DNA of 64,000 nt from Scilla litardierei (taxonomy: Eukaryota; Streptophyta; Magnoliopsida; Asparagales; Asparagaceae): the NCBI GenBank assembly GCA_030789695.1, contig CM061141.1, positions 194,629,689-194,693,688 of the forward strand, given 5' to 3'. This document shows, one piece after another, positions 21,897-34,587 of the stretch. Positions within the stretch are counted from its first letter, which is position 1; every line of letters begins with the position of its first letter. The notes under the pieces are model-generated. The model did not search any database. It saw only the letters and a list, made by a program, of their open reading frames with translations, and was not told the origin of the DNA. Position numbers and translations under genes: made by a program.

Positions 21897-24785
21897 TGTC
21901 ACACCTTGCTTCCCTAATATGGAAGACGAGACGGGAGGTCCGCTCAGACGTGGAGCTGTGAAGCTGCAGTCTGATAAGCGTCTATAAAAATTTCAATGAT
22001 AGCAGGTCCTTTACATTGCGACGAAATAGCAATAATAATAATAAAGCAGATAAAGAAACATCCACCAACAAAACATCCAGCAAATTATTTCAACATCGCA
22101 TAAAGTCACAAAAGTATAAGTCTGAACAAATAGGCCTAAAACATGGCCGAAATAAAAGTAAAGAAAGTCAGGTGCTACGCACCGGAAACTAACTGCAACT
22201 ACTAAAAGAAGTGACAATTAAAAGACTCCAGGTGAGCCTAGGACTGGTCACCAGTGTCCTCGAACTCGGTCTCTGTAGGCACCTGGAACTCAGCGTCCAC
22301 GTACTGCTCGTCCTCAGTGGGTAACTCTAACTCAGAACCTGACATGTGACACCCAAAGAGAAAAGGGCACATGTCAGCAAAAGTCTCCTAAAAGAAAGCG
22401 GAGAGCTTTTGTGCAATGATACAAATAACAAAAGACGACTAGCAGTTCTAAAATAATGAAATAATTTGAAATGACATTTAAGAATGCAACATTTAAAGAT
22501 GACATGATGGCATGCATTATGAGAGGATTAATTCACAATCACGAGCACTATCCTATCACATTGTGCACAGGGTTTTCCCCTTACAGCTGAAGGAGTGGTT
22601 CAGGCATCCTTCTATGCTACATGGCAGCTTAACCCTACCCCTCCACGAGTATCGAGCCAGGGTTTCCCAAGTACATGAGCTCGCTTCTGGATCACGAGCC
22701 GGGAAGTGTTTTTGGCTAGGGTTGTGCCCGCAAAAGCAGGTGCCTAGCCTCAATCATTACAATGAGTGTAGCGTGTGCTACGCAATCACGATGAAACATT
22801 TGATGCATGCAATGACATGGCAATGAACAGATAATTTGCATACCGTTAATTGAATTTAAACATGGCACGGTAGTATGAATGCAAGCATGATGAAGGTGTC
22901 GGATCTGGCTTCGTTGTCAAGCCAGATCTAAAAGTGTCGTCTAGGTAGCTATCATTTCACTGCCTAGTCTCTTTTATACTACTGTACGAAATGGCCTAAG
23001 ACGTGGCCTAAACAGAAAGCTGGCAAGTATCACTTGCCTGAAAAACAACCAAGTCAAGATCCTGCTCAATCAGTCTGAGTCTACCTACGTGTTCAGTTCA
23101 CAGTCCAGCCTACTGTCCCAATTTTATTATCTTGATTAGTGAGTTACAAAATAATCAGACACTATGATGTTTAAGTTGATTAACAGGCGTGGTGTGGGGT
23201 TCCTACGGTTAGAGACTTACCTCAACATGACGCGATAGCTACTCTGACGTCGGGTAGCAACGTCAGGGGTTGGATTCCAGTTTCACGAACGGTACGGAAC
23301 GCCTGGTTCTGTGTCAATAAAATACTTGCACGAATAAGTTTGTAACTACAGACTAGAATTATTAGGCCACCTAAAACGTCTAACGATCCAATTTTAATTA
23401 AGTTTTCTATCCTAAGATGGGTGACACATCATTATAAACGTTATAAACTTGCTATTTGAGTTAAGTCTCTAGTACGAAAATATACAACATGCTGCATAAG
23501 GTTAGCACTCACTGATATTAATAATTAACATTAATAACATATACCAAAACTTAATAATATAAATTTCTGACATATATTTTAACTTAAAATAGCTTTATAA
23601 GACTGTTAAGATGGGTTATAAAAATATAAGTTAATATTATAATTTACTACCATGAAGGTAAACTAATTGATATAAATTACTAACGTAGTATGAAGAATAA
23701 CGATGGGTTATAAAAACACATGACCCCAATGTTCTAACACATACTTACGTGTATAAGCGGGACTGCTCGCGGATGACCTAGCAAGTGGCGGGGGACGTCG
23801 ACAACGGCACGGGGCTGTCGACAATGGCACGGGGCTGCCGAGCGTCGTCGCGGGCCAAGAAACGTCGCTGCGACGTGAAAAGAACCGCTGCTGCCAAAAC
23901 AGCGGGCTGCGATGCTGTCTCAGGCGATCTCCGGCAGGCTCAGGCGGGATAACGGCGTATGGAGCCAGAGGAGGTCACGGGGAGGGTCTGCGACGGTGGC
24001 ACGGTGGGTGACAGCCGCCGCCGCTGCTACTGTTGCTTGTCGGGCTGCTGCGTGCTGCAGCTGCTGCTGCGCTGCGCTCGGAGGGGAACCCAGTGGCGCT
24101 AAAGGCGGATCGGTGGTGGGGTCGTCGGGGTTCGGTCGGGGGATGGGAGATAGGGTCGCCGGTGATGGCTAAGGTCGGAGAGCTTTTGGTCCCGGCACTG
24201 GGGTTTTGTTTGCGTGAACAAAATATTAGAGGGGGCGGCGGCTCGAGTTTTGTTTGCTGGGGAGAAAAATATTCGGCGGCTGCGTTGATTGCTCGGAGAG
24301 AAATGTAGGAACCCTAGGATTATTAAATAGATCTAGGGCTAGCCCAATTACCAGCACGTGAGGGGTCTAGTTGCTAGGTTTAAAAAAATTGTTTTTAACA
24401 AAAAACCCAAAAGATCCCTTTCTCTCTCCCCTGGGTGTGTGCGGCCAAGGTGAGAAAGGCTAGTTGAAATATTAGAATGTAAATTATTATTAACTAATTA
24501 TCAGGGGATAAAAACCATATGATACTTAGGGTTAAACCAATATTTAAACTGTGAAAAAATGTGAAAGTGGGTCAAACGGAGCCCGAAAATTGTGAGATAA
24601 ATACTGGGGCGACCGTGCTAACGAGAGAAACTAAACTAAGAAGACTGATCACGAGTTTGGCAACGAGAGATGAAACTAAAAATAAAAACGTCTCACGAAA
24701 AAAGTGAAAATCACGACGCCTCGTCAAACAAAGTCAAATCGTGAGTGAACGGCCCATGAAATGACGTTCCAAAATAATTCCAAAA
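21897..24785 (-). mobile_element. F1 LTR, third copy, right end lost
   Basis: Starts TGTCACACCTTGCTTCCC, preceded by AGGGT, and parallels 1-2370. No matching CA end with AGGGT was found; it appears truncated near 24785 by the D-family LTR fragment. A GC-rich block (23880-24310) corresponds to the leader block of the 3444-6105 LTR; ORFs there are not credible. Assigned minus by analogy. Confidence 0.65.
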
Positions 24786-24789
24786 ATTA

Positions 24790-25355
24790 ATACTCTTCGA
24801 GAGCCCGCTAGTTCTCGCGCTCTTCGCTGCATTTTGGGGATGCTGGGATCCGTTGGATCGAGATCGGGCGGCTGCGATCTCGCCCGCTCTTCGCCCAGCT
24901 CCGCTGCATTTTGATGCAATCCTGGCCGTGGGATTTCGATCCAACGGCGATTATAACGCCGCGTCGCCAATCGCTGTGGAGCGTTGGATCTGAGCGGGAA
25001 AGCGTGGATGCGCGCCACGTGTCCCGCTCTGCGTATTTACGTGCATATTTGCGTATTTACGAGCGTATTTCTCCATTTAAACTGTATTCTGCATTCAAAA
25101 AAACACCGTAATTAGCATAGATCTCAGAAAAATACAAATAAATAGTCGTTGGAATTGTGAGATCGAGAGCAAGCCATGAAAAATATAAAAAGTGCAGAAA
25201 TACTCAGTTAATTGCTGTTTTGTGCTTAAATAAGGTGATTTCTCTAATAAATGATGGTATATAAAATATGAACGTATTAGAGACCAATTAAGCATCATAT
25301 GAGCACAAAATAGGGCTAAATGGAGGGTTAAATATGCAATATTCAACCTGAATCA
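24790..25355 (-). mobile_element. LTR fragment of family D
   Basis: On minus it starts TGATTCAGGTTGAATATTGC and follows the D LTRs at 42458 and 46451 through the segments around CATAATTAACC, TGATGCTTAATTGG and TTTTTGAATGCAGAATACA. Similarity is lost near 24790. It contains CGTATTT words every 10-11 bp (25032-25066). Confidence 0.65.
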
Positions 25356-25356
25356 G

Positions 25357-25812
25357 TCGTCCGACCTCCATATTTTACCGGGACGCACCCGTATCGATCG
25401 CGACTACTTGATCGATATCGGTATGATCACTCCTTTCAGTCAAGAACGTGTAATCTACCTTTATAGTTCTGACAATACTCCTTTTTCCATCCTCCCACCA
25501 TCATCTTCTGATCGAATCCCCATTCGCACTTCTCATTTACCGTGGGAGTTCTATCCGGATCCTTGGTATTCCACACTAGTACATTCTCCACCCTTGGATC
25601 CTCCTGATTGGCACCCGCGTGTCGGTTTACCCGGTGCCATCATAATCCACCATGATCCACCAATAAATTTCGATCCTCCTGTGATCCAGCCCGTTGCCCC
25701 TCCTTCTCCTGTCGACACACCATCTCCTTCGTCCTCACCATCTTCTTTCGTCCACTATTCCCTACCCTCCTCACCATCTCCCTACCATTCTTCCGACAGC
25801 AGCTCAGATTGA
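25357..25812 (+). pseudogene. C-terminal part of an Athila ORF (element G)
   Basis: Open from the left junction to a stop at 25812. IDRDYLIDIGMITPF resembles the C-terminal part of Athila ORFs. A Pro/Ser-rich tail follows, typical of their disordered ends. The start is lost, so there is no valid initiation codon. Its place just before the 3' non-coding region and LTR supports the post-pol position inferred for the ORF in B. Confidence 0.5.
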
Positions 25813-26499
25813 CCTCCCCCTAGCATTTTTTCCTGCATCACATTGATCATATCATTTTGCTAGCATTTTCATGATCAGCTTGGGGGAAATCGATTTTTGT
25901 GCATATTGTCGTGTGATGTCCTTGTGTTCTTGTTTATATGTGTTCTTTGGATGTGTTTTTCTATCTTTTATTTGTGTGTTTCTTTTTCTTTATTTTTCTG
26001 TTTCGTTTGTCTGTTTTTCATGTTTTTCATCTTTTTGTGTCGGTGCGTACTTCCCTCCCATTCTCGTTGCCCTCCCGTATTTACTATTATTGCATTGAGG
26101 GCAATGCAAGTTTCAACTTGGGGGATTCGCACTTTGTGCGTCAGTTGTGTCTTTTGCATCGTTCTTGAGTCCTTTTCATCGTGTTTTTCTTTTTCTTTCC
26201 TTGTTTTTATTCTCACTCTCCTAGAGATGACCCCACATGATGAACTGCCACTGAGCCACACACACTTAGCTTAGCTGTGATAATCACTTTCACTAACCCT
26301 ACGAAGTTGAGTCCTATTGGATTTCATGCTTCGTGGGTTCACTTTGCTTTTGTGTGAGTTGTTTGTCGTACTAGCTGTTTGGTGTCCTTCTACATTGTGA
26401 TTCTGATTTATATACATGTCCTTTGTTGACCCCTAGACTATCATGCTTCAATTCAGAATATACGGTATTTTGCCTCCACTGTCTGCTTCTCTATGCATG

Positions 26500-26574
<75 letters not shown>

Positions 26575-27441
26575 GCTTCAATTCGCATGTGTCGGAACTA
26601 TACCAATAGGACTAGGATAACCCATTTTGCTTATGCTCTGATTTGCGAGAAAAACTTTCTTTTGCCCAAGTGTTTAGAATTCGATTTCTTTTTTGTTTTA
26701 CTTGGTGCAAATCCTCTCGTCGTGTACAGTTCTCCCACTTGGGAGAGTACACAAATATATAGCCCAAAATCCAAAAATCCAAAAAGAAAAAAAAGAGAGA
26801 AAAAAGATATGTATAGCCAAAAACAAAAAAAATACAAATACCCAAAACCCAAAAAAAATTCCCGTTGTGAATATTATTCATATCCACCGTGAATAAAGGG
26901 AAGGCGAGAATTTGCACCGAGTGTTCTACTTCACACCTTCTCAACCTCCTTCATTTTCGAACGCACTTGGCATAGGAATTTTCTAGCGATTATCTAGACA
27001 ATAGTGCGGTGATCTTCTAGTACCTAACAGCGGAGTCTCCGACGCATGATACGCTTCGATTCTTACTCTACTCTCATGCATGCTTGAGTTATTATTCACC
27101 GCTTATTCGAATTGAATCGATATTTGGGTCACTCCTTGGGTATGTGTATATGGAGCTTTATTGCACAATTTAGATAGTGACACCGTCTGCTAGCTCACGA
27201 CCTCACTCACTCGCGCTTCACCGCGTGGACCGATGACACTTGTATGGACTCATATTCCTGGGTTTAGTGGTGTGTTTATCGTGTGCTTGCTTAGTGCGAC
27301 GTGTTTGATTTTGTTGGCTCTGACGGGCGATCTAGGATTTTGTTTTCTTTATTTCTGTTTCTTTATTTCTATTTTTCTCTCCGAGCTCCTACTCTCACTC
27401 GTCTTCCTCGAGGACCAGGAAGGGTTCAGCTTGGGGGATTT
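25813..27441 (+). other. Non-coding 3' region of G with polypurine tracts
   Basis: No credible gene. Holds GAGGGCAATGCAAGT followed by CAACTTGGGGGATT (26098-26128) and the final tract AGCTTGGGGGATTT just before the LTR at 27442, plus a (TA)n tract. Such repeated tracts are common in front of Athila 3' LTRs. Confidence 0.6.
26504..26571. repeat. (TA)n microsatellite
   Basis: About 34 TA units with nothing else inside. Confidence 0.97.
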
Positions 27442-27690
27442 TGACGTGTGTTTATATTTTATATATTCATGCACGTCTTCTTCGTGATTTTCTGTTGTTT
27501 TCCGGTGTTTCGTATCCATTCTCTTGTGATTTTTAGTTTTCTTTCACTCTCTTTGTGTTTTTGTGCCGTTGCAGGATATTGTCAGCGCTGGGGACATATA
27601 AAGCAGATATCATGAGTCCCCGGAGCAACGGGAGGTGCCACACGCGATCCCGAGGGCCAAACGTCGAAGAATGCCATATATCAGCCCTCA

Positions 27691-28004
27691 ACCGATCGGG
27701 TGGACAGACCCACCTGATCGGTTCGGGCATGCGTATCCGACCCGGACAGGAGTAGCAGTGAAGAAGAGCTCACCCGATCGGTTCAGTGACCGGGTGAAAA
27801 TGACAGTGCACTCTGTCTTTTGGAGCTGAGTTCCAACCGATCGGGTGACATCTCACCCGATCGGTTCATTTGTAGGAGAATTCTCCCAGCTCACGACCCG
27901 ACGACATCACCCGATTGGTTCAGCGATCGGGTGATGTATCTCCAAAGCTGAAGACCAAGTCGACATCCGTCTCACCCGATCGGTTGATGCTTCAACCGAT
28001 CGGG
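27691..28004 (+). promoter_or_regulatory. ACCGATCGGGT hairpin-pair array of G
   Basis: Word or complement at 27691, 27713; 27773 (plus a degenerate partner); 27836, 27856; 27910, 27922; 27975, 27995. Pairs are inverted, so each can fold back on itself; the last has perfect 15-bp arms, CACCCGATCGGTTGA and its complement. Pair spacing is 20-22 bp except for one of 12. Confidence 0.7.
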
Positions 28005-28011
28005 TGGACGC

Positions 28012-28025
28012 TTATCTATATATAT
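28012..28025 (+). promoter_or_regulatory. TATA-like element of LTR G
   Basis: TTATCTATATATAT lies about 10 bp after the last word pair, the probable core promoter of the LTR. Confidence 0.45.
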
Positions 28026-28919
28026 TGCCCAAGGTTTTCCCATAAAATGATCCCCATTTTTTGGACTGTCTTTTTGGGATTTTGGCGGCTGTAATTTTAT
28101 TTTGTTTTGTAAGTTCTCTGATTGTCTTGATACTTTAACATTTCGTTCTTAATACTATTTGCTCTATATTTCTATCGCTTGATCTTGATTCCAATGGTTA
28201 AATTTTGTTGTGGTGCTATTTTTGCAATGAATCGTGAATAGTTCCCCAATCTAGGGCATTGGTGGAAGCCCCTTCGTGGGTTCTCCCTGGAACGACTCTA
28301 GGATTAGGATTTCAATAGGATCTAGGAATTTAGATGGTTACGCGGGGCGTTTTATTGTCATTGGCGGGAGAAAGACCGCCTCTGACCGTCGGGCCAAGGG
28401 GAAATAAAACTGGCATTTGATCCCCTAGCCACAGCTCAACCCCTAACGTAGACATTGAATCCTAGTGCGTGGGAACGGCAGGATGAAATGTTGGGAGTAA
28501 TTGTTGCGAGCTTAGTGCTCTCGGAGTCGGTCGGTGTTAATGGACATGGGAATGCCCACCGTCCGAACCCGGGTAGACCTAGCATATCATCCTGGGCATC
28601 AACCGGAATATTGGGCCCATGGGACACTAGGTATCACTCTTAGATGCAACGTCTCACCACTAAACCCTAGAATCTGATCGTATTCCTATCCGTCGGTCGT
28701 AATAGAGAGGACACATGATTGGATGGAAACCAAAGTCCCAGGTTCCCTTTTTATATCTTACATTCTTCGTAGCTCATTTCATGACAACCAACCGATCGAC
28801 ATGGCTAGCTCACCCACCGGGTGATTCGGTTCCTTCTTCAAAACAAGCACAACACACGCCTCCTTGAGTTCGACCCCCAAACCACAGTACAATACCGTGC
28901 ACTTGCGGTTACAAATATT

Positions 28920-30795
28920 TAAATCTGGTATCCCCGACCCTACTGCATATAGTGCCAAATCTAGGGGATGTCAGAAGATCATAATGGGAATGACCTCCAA
29001 GTGGGAAAGAAGATCTATCGCCATCGAGGAGGTCAATGACTTGAAGACTTAAACAGTTGTGAATCTTATTGGCACTCTCATGTCTTACGAAGTAAGACGG
29101 GAGAACCGATTGAAGATTCGAGCTATGATGAACCCTTCGGAGGCCAAGAAGAAATCTTTGGCATTCAAAGCCAATTATTCATCCTCTGATAGTGAAGAAT
29201 CAGAAAATGAGATGGACTTGGAGGAAATGGCTCAAATGGCGAAGAAGTTCCAATGCTTCTTTTGCAAAGGTAAATTTCCCTCTAAGAATAGATTTGATTC
29301 TACTAATAACACTTCCTCTCTTTGCTTTAAGTGTAATAAGCCAGGGCACATCAAAAAGGATTTTCCCATGCTACGAAACAAAGAGAAGTGGAAGGCACCA
29401 AAGTACCACAAGTCCGACAAGAATAAGAAAGATAAGAAGAAAGGACTAGTCGGTATATTCGATGACTCAAGTGGAGACTCCATCAAGCGAATCTGATGAT
29501 GAGAAGGGTGAAAGTGCCCGCATGTGTTTCATGGCCCGAAAAGATTCACTCTCCGATGAAAGTGATTCCGACATGGATGAACCCGAGGTAATTATGGATG
29601 AATTGCGTATTGCTAATGAAGAATTATTTGCTAAGTATCAATCTTTAATGCTTAGATATTTTAGTTTAAAGAAATTGAATGTTAGCAATCCATCCATTCC
29701 ATGCATTATCAACAATGACACCATTGTTAATACATTAACCCTTGAGAAAGCGAATTTAGCTTCTCAAAATGTCACTTTGAGAAATGGGGTGAATACCCTC
29801 AAATCTCAACTAGATCAAACACATCCTAAGGATAATGTGATCTTGTTTCACGATACACACAATTGGGTTTAGAGAATGATTCTCTTAAAACCCAAGTGCA
29901 CGAGCTCAAAGCACGGGTGTCCACCTTCGACCAATATTTCTTCTCTTAAGGAGAAATATGAGCTCATGTCCTCCCGTATTGTGAGATTTAATAAGGGGAA
30001 AGGACAATTGGACGATTTGCTCGCAAATCAATTTCTGGCCACACATCGTGTCGGACTTGGTTTTGTGAAGCAAATGCATCCAATGCTTGCACCTCCTATA
30101 GTGGTGTCACTATAGACTTTGTGAGGCCATCCTCCGATGCATCCACTAGTGGTGTCAAAGACACTATAGGTAGTAAACCTACCAAGAAAGACACCACTTC
30201 ACAGTCACTTCCTTTTGGCAAGAAACCCACTAAGGGTGGAAATCAAAAGAGAAGCCATGCTTACATGTACACCAACCTTCATCCATGTAGGAAATCTCCT
30301 ACTTCATAAGTGGATACTCATGACACTTTCTATGCTCCACACCCACGGACACATGCAAATCCACACATGAGAAATACTCATGTATGTGCTCCTATACACT
30401 CATATGCTCATGCGCGTCATTCTTACATGTATGCACACCCTCCACATGTCATGCATGACCCATATGTTTCATACAACATGCATGTTCCTAAGCATGCATA
30501 CAATCCTCATATGTCTAATGCATATCATCCTCATTTTTATACTAGAACCCATGTTCCTAAGAAGCATGCACCATATAGAATTCTAACAAATATGCATGCA
30601 ACTAGGAAAAGGACTCCTAAAACTTACCCTATTTGGGTTCCTAAGAACACTAGCTTAAATGATAGGAATGCTTATGTTGATTCATATTTTCATGATGTTA
30701 TTAATACTGATAATATGTTGGGAAGCGGAAGTCTACTTGGACATGGCTTCCAAAGGGCTAATCCCCTTGGACCCAACAAAAATTGGGTACCATGA
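28920..30795 (+). pseudogene. gag: Sirevirus gag and gag-protease linker, decayed
   Basis: N-terminal part truncated; KWERRSIAIEEVNDL then NLIGTLMSYE is the usual end of the gag core. The knuckle CFKCNKPGHIKKDF (near 29323) has Phe instead of its last Cys. An acidic Ser/Asp-rich stretch and a leucine-rich helical segment (29460-29870) follow, then a stretch with more than 25 His (30310-30600) before KNWVP. Stops at 29050, 29494, 29870 and 30307 split it. The His-rich linker is longer than I would expect; it may bind metal, but that is a guess. Confidence 0.65.
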
Positions 30796-30868
30796 GCTTA
30801 TGGTATACTATGTAGGTATCCAAGAGAAAGAAAAAGAGCAATAAAGGTCAAATTAGCTCTAAAAGGAA

Positions 30869-33864
30869 AGGATGGATTCTCGACAGTGGTTGCTCCAAAC
30901 ACATGACGGGAGATCCCTCATTACTCTCCGAAGTGATTAGAATCAAGGATGGTGCAACGGTCACTTTTGGAGGTAACCAAAAGGGAACCATCATTGGAGT
31001 AGGTATAGTCAGAAATTCCTCCAAACCTTTAATTACTAATGTATTTTTAGTTAGTGGTTTGTGTCACAACCTCCTCTCCATTAGTCAACTTTGTGACAAA
31101 GGTTACAAGGTAAATTTGGAGAAGGCTTGTGTAAAATTGTTGATTATAATTCACATGTTTTATTTACCGGTATTAGGCGTAAAAATATTTATTATTTGAG
31201 TATTGCTTAGTTGCTAATACAAATGGACAATTATTATGGCATCGCCATTTTGGTCATGTTCATTTCAAGCACTTATATAAGTTAGCTAAGCATGATCTAG
31301 TCAAAGGTTTTCCAAAAATTGCTTTTAGTAAGAAAAACTTTTGTGATTCATGTCAAAGATGTAAACTTAGTAAATCATCTTTCAAACTTAAAGAAGGCAT
31401 AACTTCTAAGAGGCCCCTAGAATTACTTCTTCTAGATTTGTTTGGGCCAACTAGAACTACTTCGTTAGGCAATGCTCATTATGGATTAGTTGTCGTTGAC
31501 GACTTCTCTAGATTTACTTGGGTTTCATTTTTAACTAATAAGAATGAAGCCTTTGAAGAGTTTACTATATTTGCAAAGAAGATTCAGAATATCGTAAGAT
31601 CCACCATTATCACTATCCATAGTGATCATGGAGGAGAATTTGAGAATGAGTCTTTTACAAAGTTTTGTGATGACACTAGGATAACTCACAACTTCTCTTT
31701 TCCTCGTGCACCACCATAAATGGTGTTGTAGAGAGAAAGAATAGGACTCTTATTGAGTAACTCAAATAAGAGATTCGGTCACCATGCTCCATGATAGTCA
31801 TCTTGGACTACAATTTTGGGCAGAAGCGGTGCACACGGTATGTTATGTGCTCAATAGGATCCTAATGAGACCCCGAACGAACAAAACTTGTTTTAAGTTA
31901 TTTTATGACAAGAAGGCTCAAGTTAATATTTTCGAGTTTTTGGTTCAAAATGTTTTATCAAGAACACCTTTGGTAACTCAAATAAATTTGAGCCAAGATC
32001 CAATGAAGGGATTTTTGTTGGATATTCTACACGTAGCAAAGTCTACCGGATATACAACAAAACCTCTTCAACGATCGAAGAATCACTACACGTATTATTT
32101 TATGAAAATTTTGATTCTCCTCATGTTATATTTGATAGTGTAGATGCTATATGTGATTCTCTTAGTAATGTTAAGATTAATGATTCAATTATTGAGACTA
32201 ACACTACTAATGAGATTGTTGAAGATATTCCAAGTGATGCATGAATTCCTAAAGCTTACCCAACCGTTCGCAACCACCCTCATGACCAAATTATTGGAGA
32301 TATTGGTGTGGGTGTTCGAACAAGGTCAAGAATTGAAGAATTCTCTCATTGCACATTTGTCTCTACCATTGAGCCAAAGAACATCCAAGAAGCATGTGAG
32401 TATAGCTCTTGGATAGTGGCAATGGAAGAAGAGCTCATGCAATTTGAGAGAAAAGAAGTTTGGGAGCAAGTGGATCTTCAAGAACAAGACCGATGAGAAC
32501 GAGATCATCACAAGGAACAAAGCAATGTTAGTAGCTCAAGGCTACCGGCAAGAAGAAGGTATCGATTTTGAAGAATCCTTTTCTCCCGTAGCTTGATTAG
32601 AAGCTATTAGATTGCTTTTATCTTTTGCATCTCATAAGAATTTCAAATTGTTTCAAATGGATGTTAAAATTGCATTTTTAAATGGTATTGTTAATGAAGA
32701 AGTTTATGTTTCTCAACCACCCGGTTTCGTATATGAAAAATTTCCAAACCATGTTTTCAAACTTAAGAAAGCGTTATATGGGTTGAGACAAGCTCCTAGA
32801 GCTTGGTATGATCGACTCAAGACCTTTCTTTTGAATTTAGGTTTTAAAATGGGTGAAGTTGATTCAACACTTTTTATTAAGGATTATGAAAATGACATTC
32901 TATTGATTCAAGTTTCTGCAGACGATATTATATTTGGGTATACTAACTTTAATCTTTGCCAAGAATTTTCTAAGTCTATGAAGGATGAATTCGAGATGAG
33001 CCACATGGGTGAGCTCAACTACTTTCTTGGACTACAAATTCGGCAAATGAATGATGGGACTTTCATACATCAAACCAAGTACACAGGGGAGCTTATCAAG
33101 TGATTCGGGATGGAAACGTCTTCAAGCAAAAGGACTCCCATGAGTACGATAACCCATCTACACAAGGATGAGAACGGAAAAGATGTAGCCGTTTGTCTGT
33201 ATCGAGGTATGATTTGTAGCTTACTCTATTTAACTGTTAGTAGGCCCGATATCATGGTTTCTGTAAGCTTGTGTGCTAGATATCAAGATAGACCTAAGGA
33301 GTCACACTTGATTGTGGTTAAATGAATTTTTCGTTATCTCAATCATTCACTAGATTATGGGTTACATTACCCTAAATCTAGCACATATGAGTTAATCTCA
33401 TATAGTGATGCCGACTTTGCCTGATGCAAATTCGATAGGAAGAGTACTAGTGGTACTTACCATTTTCTAGGAAATTCCCTAGTTTCTTGGTTCTCCAAGA
33501 AATAGAACTCGGTATCATTGTTCACGACTGAAGCGGAATATATTACCATGGGTCTTGCATATGCACAAGTTCTTTGGATGAGACACACTCTTAAGGACTA
33601 TGGTGTCAATTGTGATACTTGCATTATCATGGTTGTAACCAAAGTGCTATATGTATTTCCAAGAATCCGGTACATCACTCCCGTACCAAACACATAGATG
33701 TGAGACACCACTTTATCAATGATCATGTAGCTAAGAAGGACATCATCTTAGAGTACATTGAAACCCAAAAACAAATCACAGACATCTTCACTAAACCTCT
33801 TAAAGAAGATTCATTTGTGAGGTTGCGTGGAGAATTAGGGATTATGGGTGAATCTGATATTTAG
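30869..33864 (+). pseudogene. pol: Copia pol (PR-IN-RT-RH), decayed
   Basis: Protease: DSGCSKHMTG at 30882-30911, with LLSISQLCDKGY near 31072. Integrase: HRHFGHVHFKHL and CDSCQRCK (zinc-binding), LLDLFGPT, VVDDFSRFTW and HSDHGGEF (31240-31640) show the acidic catalytic core; a stop follows near 31717. [30 protein letters not shown] and SADDIIFG (32656-32940), where Tyr of the usual YVDD/YADD box is Ser. RNase H: SYSDADFA then a stop (33400-33425), with SRTKHIDVRHHF near 33685. Several frameshifts lie at 31200, 31950-32270 and 32490, so it is inactive. Confidence 0.85.
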
Positions 33865-34137
33865 GGGTCAACTTTCTTGTAAATATCATTTTTGAACTCA
33901 TTTCATCATATTGCCTCTCTTCATTTGATAAATTATATGTTACTCATATATTGGTTTTAAGAAAGACTATTGAGATTTCGTTGTCATGTGTCTTCGGATT
34001 GTTTTAAGAGATTTGTGTAATAAATGATTTATCTCTTGATATTGTTTTCGTTTTAAGTTTTGTGTTAGAGTATAGGTCCTAGGGTGAGTTGTTTCTATCC
34101 TCTGGATTTTATCCTCACTGTGCATTTTTGGAACAGG
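33865..34137 (+). other. Spacer after Copia pol, no gene
   Basis: AT-rich spacer between the RNase H end and the internal palindrome array. No ORF or repeat that I can support. Confidence 0.6.
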
Positions 34138-34477
34138 ACAGACGACTGTCATTCCTTCAAAATTCGAATGCCCTACTCTATCTTCTCTTTCAGCAGACTG
34201 TATCTTTCGCCCAGGCGACTGATGAAGACTTTACAGTGGACTGTTGGATCAACAGGCGAATGTATTTTGGTCATCATGCGCATGTCCATTTCGTCAGTAG
34301 TTTCTGTTTCTATCATCGATTTTATTGATTCTCATTCAGTCGATTGATGCGTAAAATACAGCCGGCTGTCTCACGGACATGCGACTATAAGTTACCCAAC
34401 AGTCGTCTGTCTGTCAACCTAAGCTCATCTCTTATCATTTCAACCAGTCGACTGACTATTGTTCACCAGTCGACTGT
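34138..34477 (+). promoter_or_regulatory. Internal ACAGTCGACTGT word array of C
   Basis: Words near 34138; 34190, 34211, 34233, 34252; 34336, 34358, 34378, 34399; 34444, 34466. Two quartets and a pair with spacing of 19-22 bp. Best copies are CCAGTCGACTG at 34444 and 34466. The same word forms the LTR array at 37251-37879. A TATA-like CATTATATC follows near 34555, then the post-pol ORF. Confidence 0.7.
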
Positions 34478-34587
34478 CTCCTATTGTGGCGGTTCGTTAA
34501 TTTGATCTGAGCCGTCGATTATTCGATCCAACGGCCCAGATTCATTTGACCCCTCATTATATCATCGAGATCCTTCGATTCGATTGA

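Larger units (their letters stand above)
25357..28913 (+). mobile_element. 3' end of Athila-lineage element G
   Basis: Contains the end of an Athila ORF (25357-25812), a long AT/T-rich non-coding region with repeated CTTGGGGGA polypurine motifs (25878, 26120, 27430), and a 3' LTR (27442-28913). The 5' part is missing. It abuts the D-family LTR fragment on the left and the decayed Sirevirus on the right. Confidence 0.6.
27442..28913 (+). mobile_element. 3' LTR of element G
   Basis: Starts TGACGTGTGTTTAT after a polypurine tract and ends GCGGTTACA. The end aligns with that of LTR A. AATAT (28914-28918) would be the target duplication, but its partner is lost. The word array is at 27691-28004, and a TATA-like site follows within about 15 bp. 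Confidence 0.65.

Noticed and set aside
23912..24308. Ala/Gly/Cys-rich ORFs
   Set aside because: Same GC-rich leader block of an F1 LTR; no motif and no conservation of frame with the other copies.
25408..25812. A standalone Pro-rich host gene
   Set aside because: The frame is open upstream to the element junction and begins with an Athila-like segment; there is no ATG of its own at the start.
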